Positions 1 through 8,883 are shown, counted from the first letter of the stretch. The stretch is 24,453 bases of DNA from Ruminococcus sp. (GCA_017480485.1 JAFVAN010000014.1:1-24453); one strand, 5' to 3'. Numbers and translations are program-made. Notes: generated by a model from the sequence alone, not told the origin.

Positions 1-41
1 GCGAAAAGCCTAAACATGGGGAAGATAAGGGGAAGGGGAGC

Positions 42-129
42 GCGAGGGGGAGGACCTAAAGAGGGGGGAAACAAGGTACCCATCACATCAGATCGACGGG
101 GAGCCCCCTCTTTTGGTCCTCCCCCTCGC
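42..129. repeat. Long hairpin of composite repeat, copy 1
   Basis: The arms at 42-67 and 104-129 pair at 25 of 26 positions; the only mismatch is T57/T114. The right flank (130-190) is an A/G-rich tract closely similar to the right flank of a second copy at 10236-10327. It leads directly into a family A hairpin repeat and a trailing arm. The function is unknown; it may be a structured RNA or a non-autonomous mobile element. Long open frames across it have no ribosome binding site and are not called as genes. Confidence 0.7.
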
Positions 130-198
130 AACCGTGCGCAGCTGCGGCGAATACTACAAAGAAAAAAAGAGAAGCAGAAGACTTGAGCCCCTCAGTGG

Positions 199-273
199 AA
201 CCCCTCCGTCTCGGCTGGCGCCGAGACACCTCCCCTTTCAGGGGAGGCAGATTGCTCGCCCGAAGGCAAGTGC
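199..273 (+). repeat. Family A two-hairpin repeat, copy A1 (short form)
   Basis: The copy has a first hairpin (GTCTCGGC 208-215 with GCCGAGAC 220-227), then a terminal hairpin (CCTCCCC 229-235 with GGGGAGG 241-247), then a trailing arm (TTGCTCG...GGCAAGTGCG) to 273. The terminal hairpin and its CTTTCA-type loop match copies A2 and A4. No coding potential is evident. Confidence 0.8.
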
Positions 274-338
274 GCGTGAAGGCATTTTTTCCTGCCGCCA
301 TTGCCAAATACAGGAGAGGCAAAAGTGCCTCCCGCCGA

Positions 339-404
339 TTGACAATACTCCGAAAAAATGTTAAAGTATAATAAACAAGACCTGCCCTCCCGCTTTGGGG
401 AGGG
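339..404 (+). promoter_or_regulatory. Candidate promoter and leader hairpin of the 440 lipoprotein gene
   Basis: A TATAAT hexamer lies at 367-372. A good TTGACA sits at 339-344 but is 22 bp away, longer than the usual 17; TAAAGT at 362-367 would give a 17-bp spacer instead. The leader contains a hairpin (CCCTCCC 385-391 with GGGAGGG 398-404) before the ribosome binding site AAAGGTGGG near 425-433. The promoter assignment is tentative. Confidence 0.45.
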
Positions 405-439
405 AGCATTACCAACGAATTATGAAAGGTGGGATATAG

Positions 440-2221
440 ATGCGCTTGCTTCGCTGCCTTGCGGCGGCTGCGGTGTGTGCAGGGATGCTCTCTGCCTGCA
501 GCAGCAGGCCCGAGAATACCACAAGACCTGCCTCTACCGCCGCCCGCGCCGATAATGTCTATGTCGTCAACGGCCGGGACGAGGTGGAGCTTAGGGACAG
601 CTATGTGCTGGCGGAGACCGCAGGAGCCGAGATCAGGCTCTCTGCCTTCGGGGCCTCTACCTTTGCGGTGCTGGTAAAAAATAACTCCGATACGACGCTG
701 AACGTCAGGAGCTGCTACCTTGAGGCCGACGGCGTGGTCTACGAGAGCTCCTACCTGAGCTCGGGCATGCTGGCCCCGGGGGAGGAGGCCACTACCTCCT
801 GCAGCTTCCCCGAGGGCGTGTCCCCCACTACGGTGCGGGTGCGCTTCTATTGCATCGACTACGAGACCTATACCTATCTTCCGGGCAGCCTGACGGATGT
901 CGTCGAGGTACAGAGGGGCGGCAGCGATCGCCTTGAACGCCGCTTTCCCGCCGAGAGCCTCTATTCCGACGACAAGCTGGACGTGAAGCTGGCGGAGTAC
1001 AGAAAGGGAGAGGAATACTCCCACCTGATACTCTGCATCACCAACAAGCAGGACAGGGAGATCTATCTCACCGAGGAGAGCTCTGTGCTCGAGCCCGAGG
1101 GCCTCGACGGCTACCTGCGCTGCGCAATACCTGCGGGGGCCACCGCCTATGCGGATCTGGAGCTCGGCGTGGGCTATTTCGAGCAGGGCGAGCCCCCCTA
1201 TGTGCTGCTTGCCATTAACGGCTATGAGCCGGAGGCAGGATTAAGCTCCGACTACAGCGAGCCCCTGTTCACCACCGAGAAGATCTTTATCCCCCTGACC
1301 ACCGACGAGCGCCCCGACCCCACAGAGCCCGAGGAACCCACAGAGCCTTCCGAGCCCCAAGAGCCCGCAGAGCCCGAAGGGGACCCCCAGCCCACCAGGA
1401 CCCTGGAGGAGCTAAAGGAATATGCCGAGGGCTACGGCATGAAGGAGCTTGCGCCCCTGTCCGTGACCTATGACGGCGGCGAGCCCCGCGCCGAGGCAGA
1501 GGACGGGGCTGTGACCGTGGAATACGCCTTCTGCGCCCTTTCGGAGGCAGAGGACGAGGACGAGAGAGACAGCCTGCAGGTCTACTTCCTTGCCACCAAC
1601 AAAACAGACTTCTCCCTGACCGCCACGGGTCAGGCAACGGTCAACGGCCTGCGGCTCTATTCCACCAGCCTGCCCTCCATCTCGGCCCACTCTGCGGAAT
1701 ACGTCTGCTTCTACGCCCCCATCGGGTCCTTCAGGGAATACTGCGGGGAGCTTGCGGACCTTTCGGTGCAGCTGCGGTTCGAGGACCTTTCGGGCGGCAT
1801 GGCAGACGAGAGCGGCGTGCTTACCTTGAAGCCCTTCGAGCTCAAATTTGCCGAGAGGGAGCAGACCTTTGACCCCGCCGAGAGCGGCGCCCCCGTGATC
1901 TTTGATGACGAGCGGGTGACAGTCTACGAGCTTGGCAAGCAGGACATGGGCTATACCATCGGCATCAGCCTCTGCGCCGTGAACAAGAGCGGCGAGACCC
2001 TGCTTATGATGTGTGACGAGGCGGACGCCGAGGGCTCTATGTGGCTCATGGGGGCTGCCTGCGACATCCCCGCAGAGGGGGCCTGCTATTCCGAGGTATA
2101 TGCCGTTGACCTGAACGGCGGCACGGACCTGACTGTTGAGGCCACCGAGGGCATGGGGATAAGGATAACTCTATACGACACGGACCTTGAGGTGCTCGGC
2201 GAGGGCGAGGCGGAGCTATGA
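440..2221 (+). CDS. Large secreted lipoprotein with repeated beta-sandwich-like modules, function unknown
   Basis: This 593-residue protein starts with a lipoprotein signal: positive N-terminus, hydrophobic core and lipobox LSAC, with Cys20 as the probable lipidated residue. It should be anchored on the outer face of the membrane. Four segments share a pattern around V/L-x-N-K/N-S/x followed by hydrophobic strands (about residues 75-155, 195-285, 378-465 and 500-590), suggesting four related Ig-like modules; this is read by eye only. Residues 289-320 form an acidic Pro/Glu/Thr linker between modules 2 and 3. The start is supported by AAAGGTGGG a few bases upstream. Its stop overlaps the next gene in an ATGA arrangement, so the two are probably translationally coupled. 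No family is recognised. Confidence 0.85.
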   Translation: MRLLRCLAAAAVCAGMLSACSSRPENTTRPASTAARADNVYVVNGRDEVELRDSYVLAETAGAEIRLSAFGASTFAVLVKNNSDTTLNVRSCYLEADGVVYESSYLSSGMLAPGEEATTSCSFPEGVSPTTVRVRFYCIDYETYTYLPGSLTDVVEVQRGGSDRLERRFPAESLYSDDKLDVKLAEYRKGEEYSHLILCITNKQDREIYLTEESSVLEPEGLDGYLRCAIPAGATAYADLELGVGYFEQGEPPYVLLAINGYEPEAGLSSDYSEPLFTTEKIFIPLTTDERPDPTEPEEPTEPSEPQEPAEPEGDPQPTRTLEELKEYAEGYGMKELAPLSVTYDGGEPRAEAEDGAVTVEYAFCALSEAEDEDERDSLQVYFLATNKTDFSLTATGQATVNGLRLYSTSLPSISAHSAEYVCFYAPIGSFREYCGELADLSVQLRFEDLSGGMADESGVLTLKPFELKFAEREQTFDPAESGAPVIFDDERVTVYELGKQDMGYTIGISLCAVNKSGETLLMMCDEADAEGSMWLMGAACDIPAEGACYSEVYAVDLNGGTDLTVEATEGMGIRITLYDTDLEVLGEGEAEL

Positions 2222-3363
2222 AGATCACAGAACGGCTGAAGGGCCTTAAAAAGAGCACATGGGCGCTCATAATACTCTTCCTGCTCTGCGGGGTGCTGCT
2301 GGTGCTCTCGCGGCTTTTCCCTGCCTTCTGCGAGTGGTATGCCGAGAACATTTTCCCTCTCTGGCTCAACTCCTTCGGGCGGCTGACGAGCCTTGTGCCC
2401 TTCTCCTTCGGGGAGGCGCTGATAGTTCTGGGGATAGTGATAGTCCTGCTGACCCTGCCCGCAATGGCGGTGCTGCTGATAAAATTCAAGGGCCGGGCAA
2501 AGCAGCAGCGGCGGGTGCTCAAGGTGATAAGCCTTTTCTACCTGTGGGTGCTGTGCTATGTGACGGTGACGGAGACACTTAACTGCTTCGTGCTCTACCG
2601 CTGCCCCACCTTCGGGGAGATCTACGACATCCCAGCTGAGGAGCACACCAACGCGGAGCTCCTTGACCTCTGCGGCTATCTGACGGATAACTGCAACTCT
2701 CTGGCCCCCAGGATGCAGCGGGACGAGGAGGGCCTTTTCGTGCTTACCACAGATCTTGACGAGACCGCCAAGAGGGCCATGAACGCTCTGGGCGAGGAAT
2801 TCCCGAGGCTCGAGGGCTTTTACGTTACGCCCAAGGCGGTGAAGAACTCGTTTTTTATGAGCCAGCAGTACCTGATGGGGATATACTTCCCCTTCACTCT
2901 CGAGGCCAACTACAACCGGGAGATGTACCCCTCGAACCTGCCTGAGACCGTGTGTCACGAGCTGGCCCACACCCGGGGCTTCATGCTGGAGGACGAGGCG
3001 AACTTTATTGCCTTCCTTGCCTGCACCCGCTGCGAGGACACGGAGTACCAGTACAGCGGCTATCTCAGGGCGCTGAAATACGTGCTGTCTCAGGTGCGGG
3101 ACAACTGCACTGACGACGAGATAAACGGTGTCTACGCCGCCCTCTGCCCAGAGGTGCTGACGGACATAAACGGCAACGCCAGCTACTGGCAGTCGGTGCA
3201 GGAGAGCGACGAGGGCCTGCTGCCCTCGGAGACCGTGGCGGACATTGGCGACAAGGCCATGGAGGCCTCGCTGAAAATGAACGGCGTCGAGGACGGCAAG
3301 CGGTCATATGGAAGGATGGTAGATCTGCTGCTTAATTATGGCGTGGGGTACGATGAGGGGTGA
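2218..3363 (+). CDS. DUF3810-family membrane protein with HExxH motif, putative zinc metallopeptidase
   Basis: The protein has 381 residues. The N-terminal third holds three hydrophobic segments (about residues 14-35, 60-85 and 100-120), followed by a soluble part. An HELAH motif at residues 247-251 is followed by RGF and then EDEAN (258-262), with Glu260 a plausible third metal ligand. This H-E-x-x-H plus downstream Glu pattern is characteristic of DUF3810 (PF12725), whose members resemble zinc peptidases but whose substrate is not established. The start overlaps the upstream stop by four bases (ATGA), suggesting co-translation with the lipoprotein and possibly a shared envelope role (inference). 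A hairpin with a T-tract follows 43 bp after the stop. Confidence 0.85.
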   Translation: MKITERLKGLKKSTWALIILFLLCGVLLVLSRLFPAFCEWYAENIFPLWLNSFGRLTSLVPFSFGEALIVLGIVIVLLTLPAMAVLLIKFKGRAKQQRRVLKVISLFYLWVLCYVTVTETLNCFVLYRCPTFGEIYDIPAEEHTNAELLDLCGYLTDNCNSLAPRMQRDEEGLFVLTTDLDETAKRAMNALGEEFPRLEGFYVTPKAVKNSFFMSQQYLMGIYFPFTLEANYNREMYPSNLPETVCHELAHTRGFMLEDEANFIAFLACTRCEDTEYQYSGYLRALKYVLSQVRDNCTDDEINGVYAALCPEVLTDINGNASYWQSVQESDEGLLPSETVADIGDKAMEASLKMNGVEDGKRSYGRMVDLLLNYGVGYDEG

Positions 3364-3378
3364 GAAGGCTCTTCGGAA

Positions 3379-3432
3379 CCCCTCCGTCTCGGCTGCGCCG
3401 AGCCACCTCCCCTTTCAGGGGAGGCTTTTTTT
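3379..3432 (+). terminator. Terminator formed by family A repeat copy A2
   Basis: CCTCCCC (3406-3412) pairs with GGGGAGG (3418-3424) and is followed by C and seven T residues (3426-3432). This is a classical intrinsic terminator for the lipoprotein/DUF3810 pair. It is preceded by a GC hairpin (TCGGC/GCCGA). The whole unit is a short-form member of dispersed repeat family A. Confidence 0.75.
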
Positions 3433-3535
3433 GTGCTTGACCTCGCATTTGAGCTTGGACGTGCATTTTGCCTCCTGTTTGGGGGCTTTTTTTGTGTGCT
3501 TGACCCTTCGCTTGGAGTTGGGCGTGCATTTTGCC
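3425..3535. repeat. Imperfect ~60-bp tandem duplication between two family A copies
   Basis: Two imperfect units begin with TTTTTTTGTG...GCTTGACC and continue to GTGCATTTTGCCTCC. Read on the minus strand they correspond to the trailing arm (GGAGGCAAAATGC...) that follows other family A copies, so this looks like stacked degenerate repeat ends rather than a gene. Confidence 0.6.
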
Positions 3536-3596
3536 TCCCCTGAACAGCGGCAGCAAAGCAACCGCGGGAGGTGGCTCGGCGCAGCCGAGACGGAGG
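3534..3596 (-). repeat. Family A repeat, copy A3 (long form, inverted)
   Basis: This is the minus-strand version of the family A element. The terminal CCTCCC...GGGGAGG hairpin carries a roughly 25-bp insert (GCGGTTGC...GTTCA) in its loop, instead of the short CTTTCA loop. The insert is almost identical in copies A5 and A6. The copy is head-to-head with A2. Confidence 0.75.
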
Positions 3597-3685
3597 CTCC
3601 CCTCGCAAAGCAGCAGCCAGCGGGAAAGCACCCGCACAAAGCCCCCCGAACGGCTGCACCGCCGCCTCATCCACAAAGGCGCCCA

Positions 3686-3702
3686 CCTCCCCTCCGGGGA
3701 GG
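3686..3702. repeat. Solo terminal hairpin of family A
   Basis: CCTCCCC (3686-3692) and GGGGAGG (3696-3702) form the conserved terminal stem with a three-base loop. The first hairpin and trailing arm are not recognisable. No gene is visible between here and the suf promoter. Confidence 0.5.
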
Positions 3703-3839
3703 CGCTGAGACCCAGCGTGTCCGCACAAGTGAAAGCCGGTGGGGGATTTAAAACCCTGTAATCAGATAGGTTAAATACATTCGTAATAAAACCTTATCCA
3801 TAAATTTACGAGTTGCGGGGGGAAGGGGAGGGCAAATTG

Positions 3840-3899
3840 TTGACTTTTCCGGCCGTAAGTGGTATAATAAATAATATGTTTTCATCTGCAAAGCGGATG
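3840..3899 (+). promoter_or_regulatory. suf operon promoter and leader hairpin
   Basis: TTGACT (3840-3845) and TATAAT (3863-3868) are separated by 17 bp, a near-consensus vegetative promoter. The predicted transcript start near 3875 gives a leader of about 58 nt. The leader contains a hairpin (CATCTGC 3883-3889 with GCGGATG 3893-3899). No adjacent regulator gene is present, so how the operon responds to iron or oxidative stress is not visible. Confidence 0.8.
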
Positions 3900-3932
3900 A
3901 GAAAAGTATACTTAACCGAAAGGACGATATAT

Positions 3933-4679
3933 ATGGCAGGCTTACTTGAAATTAAGGATATACACGCCGCAGTGGAGGAGAAGGAGCTGCTGCACGGCGT
4001 TTCCCTCTCCGTTGGGGCGGGAGAGACCCATGTGCTGATGGGACCTAACGGCGCGGGCAAGTCCACTCTGGGCTCAACTATCATGGGCAGCCCCGAGTAC
4101 TCCCTCACCGAGGGCAGCATCCTCTTCGACGGCGAGGACATCACAGAGCTCTCCGCGGACAAGCGGGCCCAGAAGGGGCTCTTCCTCTCCTTCCAGAACC
4201 CCATCGAGATACCGGGCATCACCCTCTCCAACTTCCTGCGCAACGCGCTGGAGCAGAGAACAGGCAAGCGCATCAAGCTCTTCGAGTTCAAAAAGCAGCT
4301 CCGCGCCGTGATGGACGTGCTGCAAATGGACCCCGCCTACGCCGACAGAGACCTGAACGTGGGCTTCTCCGGCGGCGAGAAGAAAAAGGCCGAGATCTTG
4401 CAGCTGCTGGTGCTCAAGCCTCGGCTGGCAATACTGGACGAGACCGACTCGGGTCTGGACGTGGACGCCGTCAAGACCGTCTCCAAGGGCGTAAGCGAGT
4501 TCCAGAAGGACCCACAGAACTCCCTTATCATCATCACCCACAACACAAAGATATTGGAGGCCCTCAAGGTTGACCGCACCCACATCCTTGTGAACGGAAA
4601 AATAGCCGCAGAGGGCGGCCCCGAGCTCATAGACGAGGTCAACGAGCAGGGCTTTGAAAAATACATCACCGCGGAATAA
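3933..4679 (+). CDS. sufC: Fe-S cluster assembly ATPase SufC
   Basis: SufC is the cytosolic ABC-type ATPase of the SufBCD scaffold; ATP-driven dimerisation remodels SufB-SufD during cluster assembly. The 248-residue protein has Walker A GPNGAGKST (37-45), Q-loop Gln88, signature SGGEKKK (146-152), Walker B LAILDE (165-170) with catalytic Glu170, and H-loop His203. The start ATG at 3933 is chosen because AAAGGA lies 8 bp upstream and it gives the family's usual length and N-terminus; the frame stays open upstream without a ribosome binding site. It is first in the operon, and the next gene's ribosome binding site overlaps its stop codon. Confidence 0.97.
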   Translation: MAGLLEIKDIHAAVEEKELLHGVSLSVGAGETHVLMGPNGAGKSTLGSTIMGSPEYSLTEGSILFDGEDITELSADKRAQKGLFLSFQNPIEIPGITLSNFLRNALEQRTGKRIKLFEFKKQLRAVMDVLQMDPAYADRDLNVGFSGGEKKKAEILQLLVLKPRLAILDETDSGLDVDAVKTVSKGVSEFQKDPQNSLIIITHNTKILEALKVDRTHILVNGKIAAEGGPELIDEVNEQGFEKYITAE

Positions 4680-4689
4680 GGAGCAGAAG

Positions 4690-6099
4690 ATGAAGGAAAA
4701 AACACAGGTCGAGGATATCAATTCCTCGCTTTACGACTTCCGCTACGAGAGCGACGAGGCAGATATGTTCGAGAGCGGCATCACGCCGCAGATAATCAAA
4801 GAGATATCCGAGGAAAAGGGCGACCCCGCCTGGATGACGGAGTTCCGCCTTAAATGCCTCGATATATACAACAAGACCAAGATGCCCGACTGGGGCCCCT
4901 CTATCGAAGGGCTGGATATGAGCAGCATCGTCACCTACATCCGCCCCAAGACAAGGATGCAGACCGACTGGGACGAGGTGCCTGAGGACATCAAGAACAC
5001 CTTCGAGCGCCTTGGCATCCCACAGGCCGAGCGGGAGAGCCTTGCGGGCGTTGGCGCCCAGTACGACTCGGAGCTGGTCTATCACAACGTCAGAAAGGAA
5101 GTGGCCGAGCAGGGTGTGGTCTATACCGACCTTGAAAGCGCCATGCACGACGAGCGCTACGCCGAGATGATACGCTCCCACTTCATGAAGCTGGTGCCCC
5201 CCACGGACCACAAGTTCGCAGCGCTCCACGGGGCCGTCTGGTCAGGCGGAAGCTTTGTCTATGTGCCAAAGGGCGTGCATCTGGATATACCGCTGCAAAG
5301 CTATTTCAGGCTCAACGCCAAGGGTGCCGGACAGTTCGAGCACACCCTGATAATCGTTGACGAGGGGGCATACCTGCATTTCATCGAGGGCTGCTCCGCC
5401 CCCAAGTATTACGTCGCCAGCCTCCACGCCGGGTGCGTCGAGCTCTACATCGGCAAGAACGCCACCCTGCGCTATTCCACCATCGAGAACTGGTCGAAGA
5501 ATATGTATAATCTTAACACCAAGCGCGCCGTTGTGGAAGAGGGCGCAAAGGTCGAGTGGGTGTCGGGCTCCTTCGGGTCTCACACCTCCTATCTCTATCC
5601 CATGAGCATTTTGAAGGGCAGGGGAGCTCGGGCAGAGTTCACGGGCATAACCTTTGCGGGCGAGGGTCAGGAGCTTGATACAGGCGCCAAGATCGTCCAC
5701 GCCGCCCCCGACACATCGTCATATATGAACACCAAGTCCATCTCCAAGAGCGGCGGCATAAGCACGTTCAGAAGCGCCGTGCAGGTGAACCCGGGGGCTC
5801 TCAGGAGCAAGTCCTCCGTCAGCTGCGAGAGCCTGATGCTGGACAGCGACTCCCGCTCCGACACCATCCCCGCCATGGACATAAGAACGGCCGACGCGGA
5901 CATAGGGCACGAGGCCAAGATAGGCCGCATAAGCGACGAGGCCGTGTTCTACCTAATGTCCCGAGGGATGACCGAGGAGAACGCCAAGGCCCTTATCGTC
6001 AGCGGCTTTGCGGACAACGTCTCCAAGGAGCTGCCGCTGGAATACGCGGTGGAGATGAACAATCTTATCAATCTTGAAATGAAAGGCAGTATAGGCTGA
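4690..6099 (+). CDS. sufB: Fe-S cluster scaffold protein SufB
   Basis: SufB is the beta-helical scaffold subunit of the SufBC2D complex, on which clusters are built. The 469-residue length is usual. Family segments include TEFRLKCLDIY near the N-terminus, GGSFVYVPKGV in the middle, and the C-terminal ELPLEYAVEMNNL. Cys379 (in SCESLML) and Glu408 (in GHEAKIGRI) align by motif with the E. coli active residues Cys405 and Glu434. The start at 4690 is chosen because AAGGAG overlaps the sufC stop just upstream. The stop overlaps sufD by one base (TGATG). Confidence 0.97.
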   Translation: MKEKTQVEDINSSLYDFRYESDEADMFESGITPQIIKEISEEKGDPAWMTEFRLKCLDIYNKTKMPDWGPSIEGLDMSSIVTYIRPKTRMQTDWDEVPEDIKNTFERLGIPQAERESLAGVGAQYDSELVYHNVRKEVAEQGVVYTDLESAMHDERYAEMIRSHFMKLVPPTDHKFAALHGAVWSGGSFVYVPKGVHLDIPLQSYFRLNAKGAGQFEHTLIIVDEGAYLHFIEGCSAPKYYVASLHAGCVELYIGKNATLRYSTIENWSKNMYNLNTKRAVVEEGAKVEWVSGSFGSHTSYLYPMSILKGRGARAEFTGITFAGEGQELDTGAKIVHAAPDTSSYMNTKSISKSGGISTFRSAVQVNPGALRSKSSVSCESLMLDSDSRSDTIPAMDIRTADADIGHEAKIGRISDEAVFYLMSRGMTEENAKALIVSGFADNVSKELPLEYAVEMNNLINLEMKGSIG

Positions 6100-7172
6100 T
6101 GAGCAACGAGAATACCCTTAAACTTAACAAGCTGCCTGCACCCACCTTCCGCTATCTTAAAATGAACTGCGCCGAGGCGGCGGAGGCGGCATATACGAAT
6201 TATAGCCCCGAGACCGGGAGCCTTGAGGGGGCAGAGATAACAGAAAAGGGGGATGTGTCAAGCATCCTCACAGGCTGCGGAGAGGAGCTTTCACAGCTGC
6301 TGTCCCGCTGCGGCATCAGGACCACGGAGATAACAGCCAAGGCCTCGGGAGCCGCCGCTAAGTTCGACCTGAGCTTCGAAGGGGACAAGCCACCGGCCGC
6401 CCGCTTCGAGGTCAAGGCCCCCGCAGGGGGAGACATTACCGTCACCCAGTTCATCCGAAGCGGCGAGAGCGGCAGAGGGGCAGTGCAGACCCTACTGAGG
6501 GCCGAGGAAGGCGCTAAGATACACCTGATACAGGTCATCACCTGCGGGGCTGATTTTGAGCTGATAAACGACATCGGCACCGACCAGCAGGACAGAGCAG
6601 CGGTGGAGATCACCCAGCTCTACCTCTCGGGCCGAGAGACCATAGCAGGCATCCGCGCGGGCCTCGAGGGCTACAAGGCCGAGTACCGCAGCGATATCGC
6701 ATACCTGCTGAAGCAGCAGGAGAAGCTGGATTTGAACCTCCTTGCCAGCCACAAGGGCCGCAAGACCCTGACGGAGATAAACGCAAGAGGCGTCCTCGCA
6801 GACACCGCACAGAAGATCTTCCGAGGCACCATCGACTTCCTTACAGGGGCCTCAGGTGCCAAGGGCGCCGAGAGCGAAGAGGTCTTGATGATGAACGAGA
6901 AAGTGGTCAACAAGACCGTCCCGCTGATACTCTGCGCCGAGGAGGACGTTGAGGGCAGCCACGGGGCCTCTATCGGCAAGCCCGACGAGAACCATGTGTT
7001 CTACATGATGTCACGGGGCCTCAGCCGCGAGGAGATATACAGGATAATGGCAAGGGCCAAGCTGGATGCCGTCATGCGCCGCATCGACGACCCCCGGACC
7101 CTTGCAGAGATCGAAGGAGCCATCGGAGGTGCAGAGACTGATGACCAAGAGCGTATTGACAGCGAGGGATGA
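6099..7172 (+). CDS. sufD: Fe-S cluster assembly protein SufD
   Basis: SufD pairs with SufB and SufC in the scaffold and is important for iron entry. The protein has 357 residues, with a variable N-terminus and the SufB/SufD-type C-terminal core. VEGSHGASIGK contains His288, which corresponds by motif to the E. coli SufD His360 implicated in cluster formation. The helix after ENHVFYMMSRGLS is the usual C-terminal family helix. The start codon overlaps the sufB stop (TGATG), implying coupling. The last 32 bases overlap sufS in another frame. Confidence 0.93.
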   Translation: MSNENTLKLNKLPAPTFRYLKMNCAEAAEAAYTNYSPETGSLEGAEITEKGDVSSILTGCGEELSQLLSRCGIRTTEITAKASGAAAKFDLSFEGDKPPAARFEVKAPAGGDITVTQFIRSGESGRGAVQTLLRAEEGAKIHLIQVITCGADFELINDIGTDQQDRAAVEITQLYLSGRETIAGIRAGLEGYKAEYRSDIAYLLKQQEKLDLNLLASHKGRKTLTEINARGVLADTAQKIFRGTIDFLTGASGAKGAESEEVLMMNEKVVNKTVPLILCAEEDVEGSHGASIGKPDENHVFYMMSRGLSREEIYRIMARAKLDAVMRRIDDPRTLAEIEGAIGGAETDDQERIDSEG

Positions 7173-8367
7173 TTTCCCCGTATTTAAGGCATATCCGGAG
7201 CTTGTTTACCTTGACAACTCCGCTACCCAGCAGAAGCCCCGCCAGGTGCTGGAGGCCGCAGAGCTCTACTACCGCGAGCAGAACGCCAACCCCCTTCGGG
7301 GCCTCTATGACCTGAGCGTTAAGGCCACCGACGCCTACGAGAACGCAAGGCGGGCCGTCAGGGCCTTCATAAACGCCCGCGAGGACTGCGAGGTCATCTT
7401 CACCCGCAACGCCACCGAGAGCCTTAACCTTGTGGCCTACAGCTACGGCAGGGCCAACGTGCAGGCGGGGGACGAGGTCATCGTCAGCATCGCCGAGCAC
7501 CACAGCAATATGCTGCCCTGGCAGCTGCTGTGCAAGGAGAAGGGTGCCACGCTCAAATACCTTGAATGCGACGAGCGCGGCGAGTTCACCGAGGAGGCCC
7601 TCTCGGCCCTGCTCACCGACCGCACCAGGATAGTGGCCATGACCCAGATATCCAACGTCCTGGGCCGCCTTAACCCCATCAAGCGCCTTGCAGAGCTTGC
7701 TCACGAGGCGGGGGCTGTGTTTGTCTGCGACGGCGCTCAGAGCGTGCCTCACATCCCCGTTGACGTGCAGGAGCTTGGGGTGGATTTTCTGGCCTTCTCG
7801 GGCCACAAGATGCTGGCCCCCATGGGCATAGGCGTGCTCTACGGAAAGAAAGAGCTTTTAGAAGAGATGCCCCCCTTCCTCTCAGGCGGAGAGATGATAG
7901 AATACGTCACCCGAGAGGGCGCCACCTATGCCCCCCTGCCCCACAAGTTCGAGGCGGGGACAGTGAACGTTGGCGGCGCCGTGGGCCTTCATGCGGCCAT
8001 AGACTACATGAACGAGCTGGGCTTTGAGGCCATAGAAAAGCGGGAGGCCGAGCTCACGGCCCTGATGATGGCCGAGATGCAGAAGCTGCCCCACATCAAG
8101 ATCTACGGCTCCGACAAGCCCGCGGACCACTGCGGGATAGTTACCTTTGAGATCGAGGGCGTTCACCCCCACGACGTTGCGGCGATATTTGATTCCGCAA
8201 ACATCGCGGTAAGGGCGGGCCACCACTGCGCCCAGCCCCTTCACAGGCAGCTGGGAGTAATGAGCACCACCAGAGCCAGCATAGCCTTCTACAACACAGA
8301 GGAGGACGTTAGGCGGTTCATAGAGTGCCTTGGACAGATAAGGAGGAAGATGGGCTATGATGAATAA
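7141..8367 (+). CDS. sufS: Cysteine desulfurase SufS
   Basis: SufS is a PLP enzyme that removes sulfur from L-cysteine, leaving an enzyme persulfide and alanine. The 408-residue protein has the type II desulfurase layout. SGHKM holds PLP-binding Lys223, NATESLN is the cofactor phosphate region, CDGAQS carries the PLP-pyridine aspartate, and RAGHHCAQPL has catalytic Cys363. The start at 7141 is chosen from GGAGG at 7125-7129 and the normal N-terminus; it lies inside sufD, a 32-bp overlap. The adjacent sufU predicts that sulfur passes to SufU, as in Bacillus, rather than SufE. Confidence 0.97.
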   Translation: MTKSVLTARDDFPVFKAYPELVYLDNSATQQKPRQVLEAAELYYREQNANPLRGLYDLSVKATDAYENARRAVRAFINAREDCEVIFTRNATESLNLVAYSYGRANVQAGDEVIVSIAEHHSNMLPWQLLCKEKGATLKYLECDERGEFTEEALSALLTDRTRIVAMTQISNVLGRLNPIKRLAELAHEAGAVFVCDGAQSVPHIPVDVQELGVDFLAFSGHKMLAPMGIGVLYGKKELLEEMPPFLSGGEMIEYVTREGATYAPLPHKFEAGTVNVGGAVGLHAAIDYMNELGFEAIEKREAELTALMMAEMQKLPHIKIYGSDKPADHCGIVTFEIEGVHPHDVAAIFDSANIAVRAGHHCAQPLHRQLGVMSTTRASIAFYNTEEDVRRFIECLGQIRRKMGYDE

Positions 8368-8797
8368 CACCTTTTACAGCGAGATACTGACGGACCACAA
8401 CCTCCGCCCGGAGCACAAGCACGAGCTGGAAAGCGCCAACTTCCGCCACGAGGGCATCAACCCCTCCTGCGGCGACGACATCGTGCTGAACCTGAAGATC
8501 GAGGACGGGGTGATAAAGGACGGCTCCTACACAGGCAGCGGCTGCGCCATCTCCCAGGCCTCGGCGGACATAATGCTGGACCTGATCATCGGCAAGACGA
8601 CAGAGGAGGCCAAGCGCCTTAGCGAGATCTTTCTTAGGATGATAAAGGGAGAGATCACCGACGAGGAGCTTGAAGAGCTTGAAGAGGCGGGAGCCCTGCA
8701 GGACGTATCTCATATGCCCGCGAGGGTAAAGTGCGCCGTCCTCGGCTGGCACACGATGGAGAATATCATCGGGCAGGCTGAACAGCAGATGTCCTGA
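8357..8797 (+). CDS. sufU: Zinc-dependent sulfurtransferase SufU
   Basis: SufU accepts sulfur from the SufS persulfide and passes it to the SufBCD scaffold. The 146-residue protein carries the zinc/sulfur ligand set Cys38, Asp40 (NPSCGDD), Cys63 (GSGCAIS) and Cys126 (VKCAVLGW), as in the Gram-positive SufU family. The region between Cys63 and Cys126 includes the extra segment that separates SufU from IscU. AGGAGG at 8341-8346 supports the start at 8357, giving an 11-bp overlap with sufS; ATG at 8360 is an alternative. It is the last gene of the operon. Confidence 0.95.
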   Translation: MMNNTFYSEILTDHNLRPEHKHELESANFRHEGINPSCGDDIVLNLKIEDGVIKDGSYTGSGCAISQASADIMLDLIIGKTTEEAKRLSEIFLRMIKGEITDEELEELEEAGALQDVSHMPARVKCAVLGWHTMENIIGQAEQQMS

Positions 8798-8830
8798 GGT
8801 GTTTTCTGCGGCAATGAATATGTATTTTTT

Positions 8831-8867
8831 AACGCTCCCATCCGGCTCGGGTGGGGGCGTTTTGTTG
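8831..8867 (+). terminator. suf operon terminator
   Basis: A 14-bp stem (8831-8844 with 8848-8861, G-U pairs allowed) with a three-base loop is followed by TTTTGTTG. It lies 33 bp after the sufU stop. Confidence 0.85.
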
Positions 8868-8883
8868 TGGGCAACCTTCGGAA

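Noticed and set aside
83..1024. 313-codon minus-strand frame across the first repeat and the lipoprotein gene
   Set aside because: It is antisense to the real lipoprotein gene and includes the repeat hairpin. No ribosome binding site is seen.
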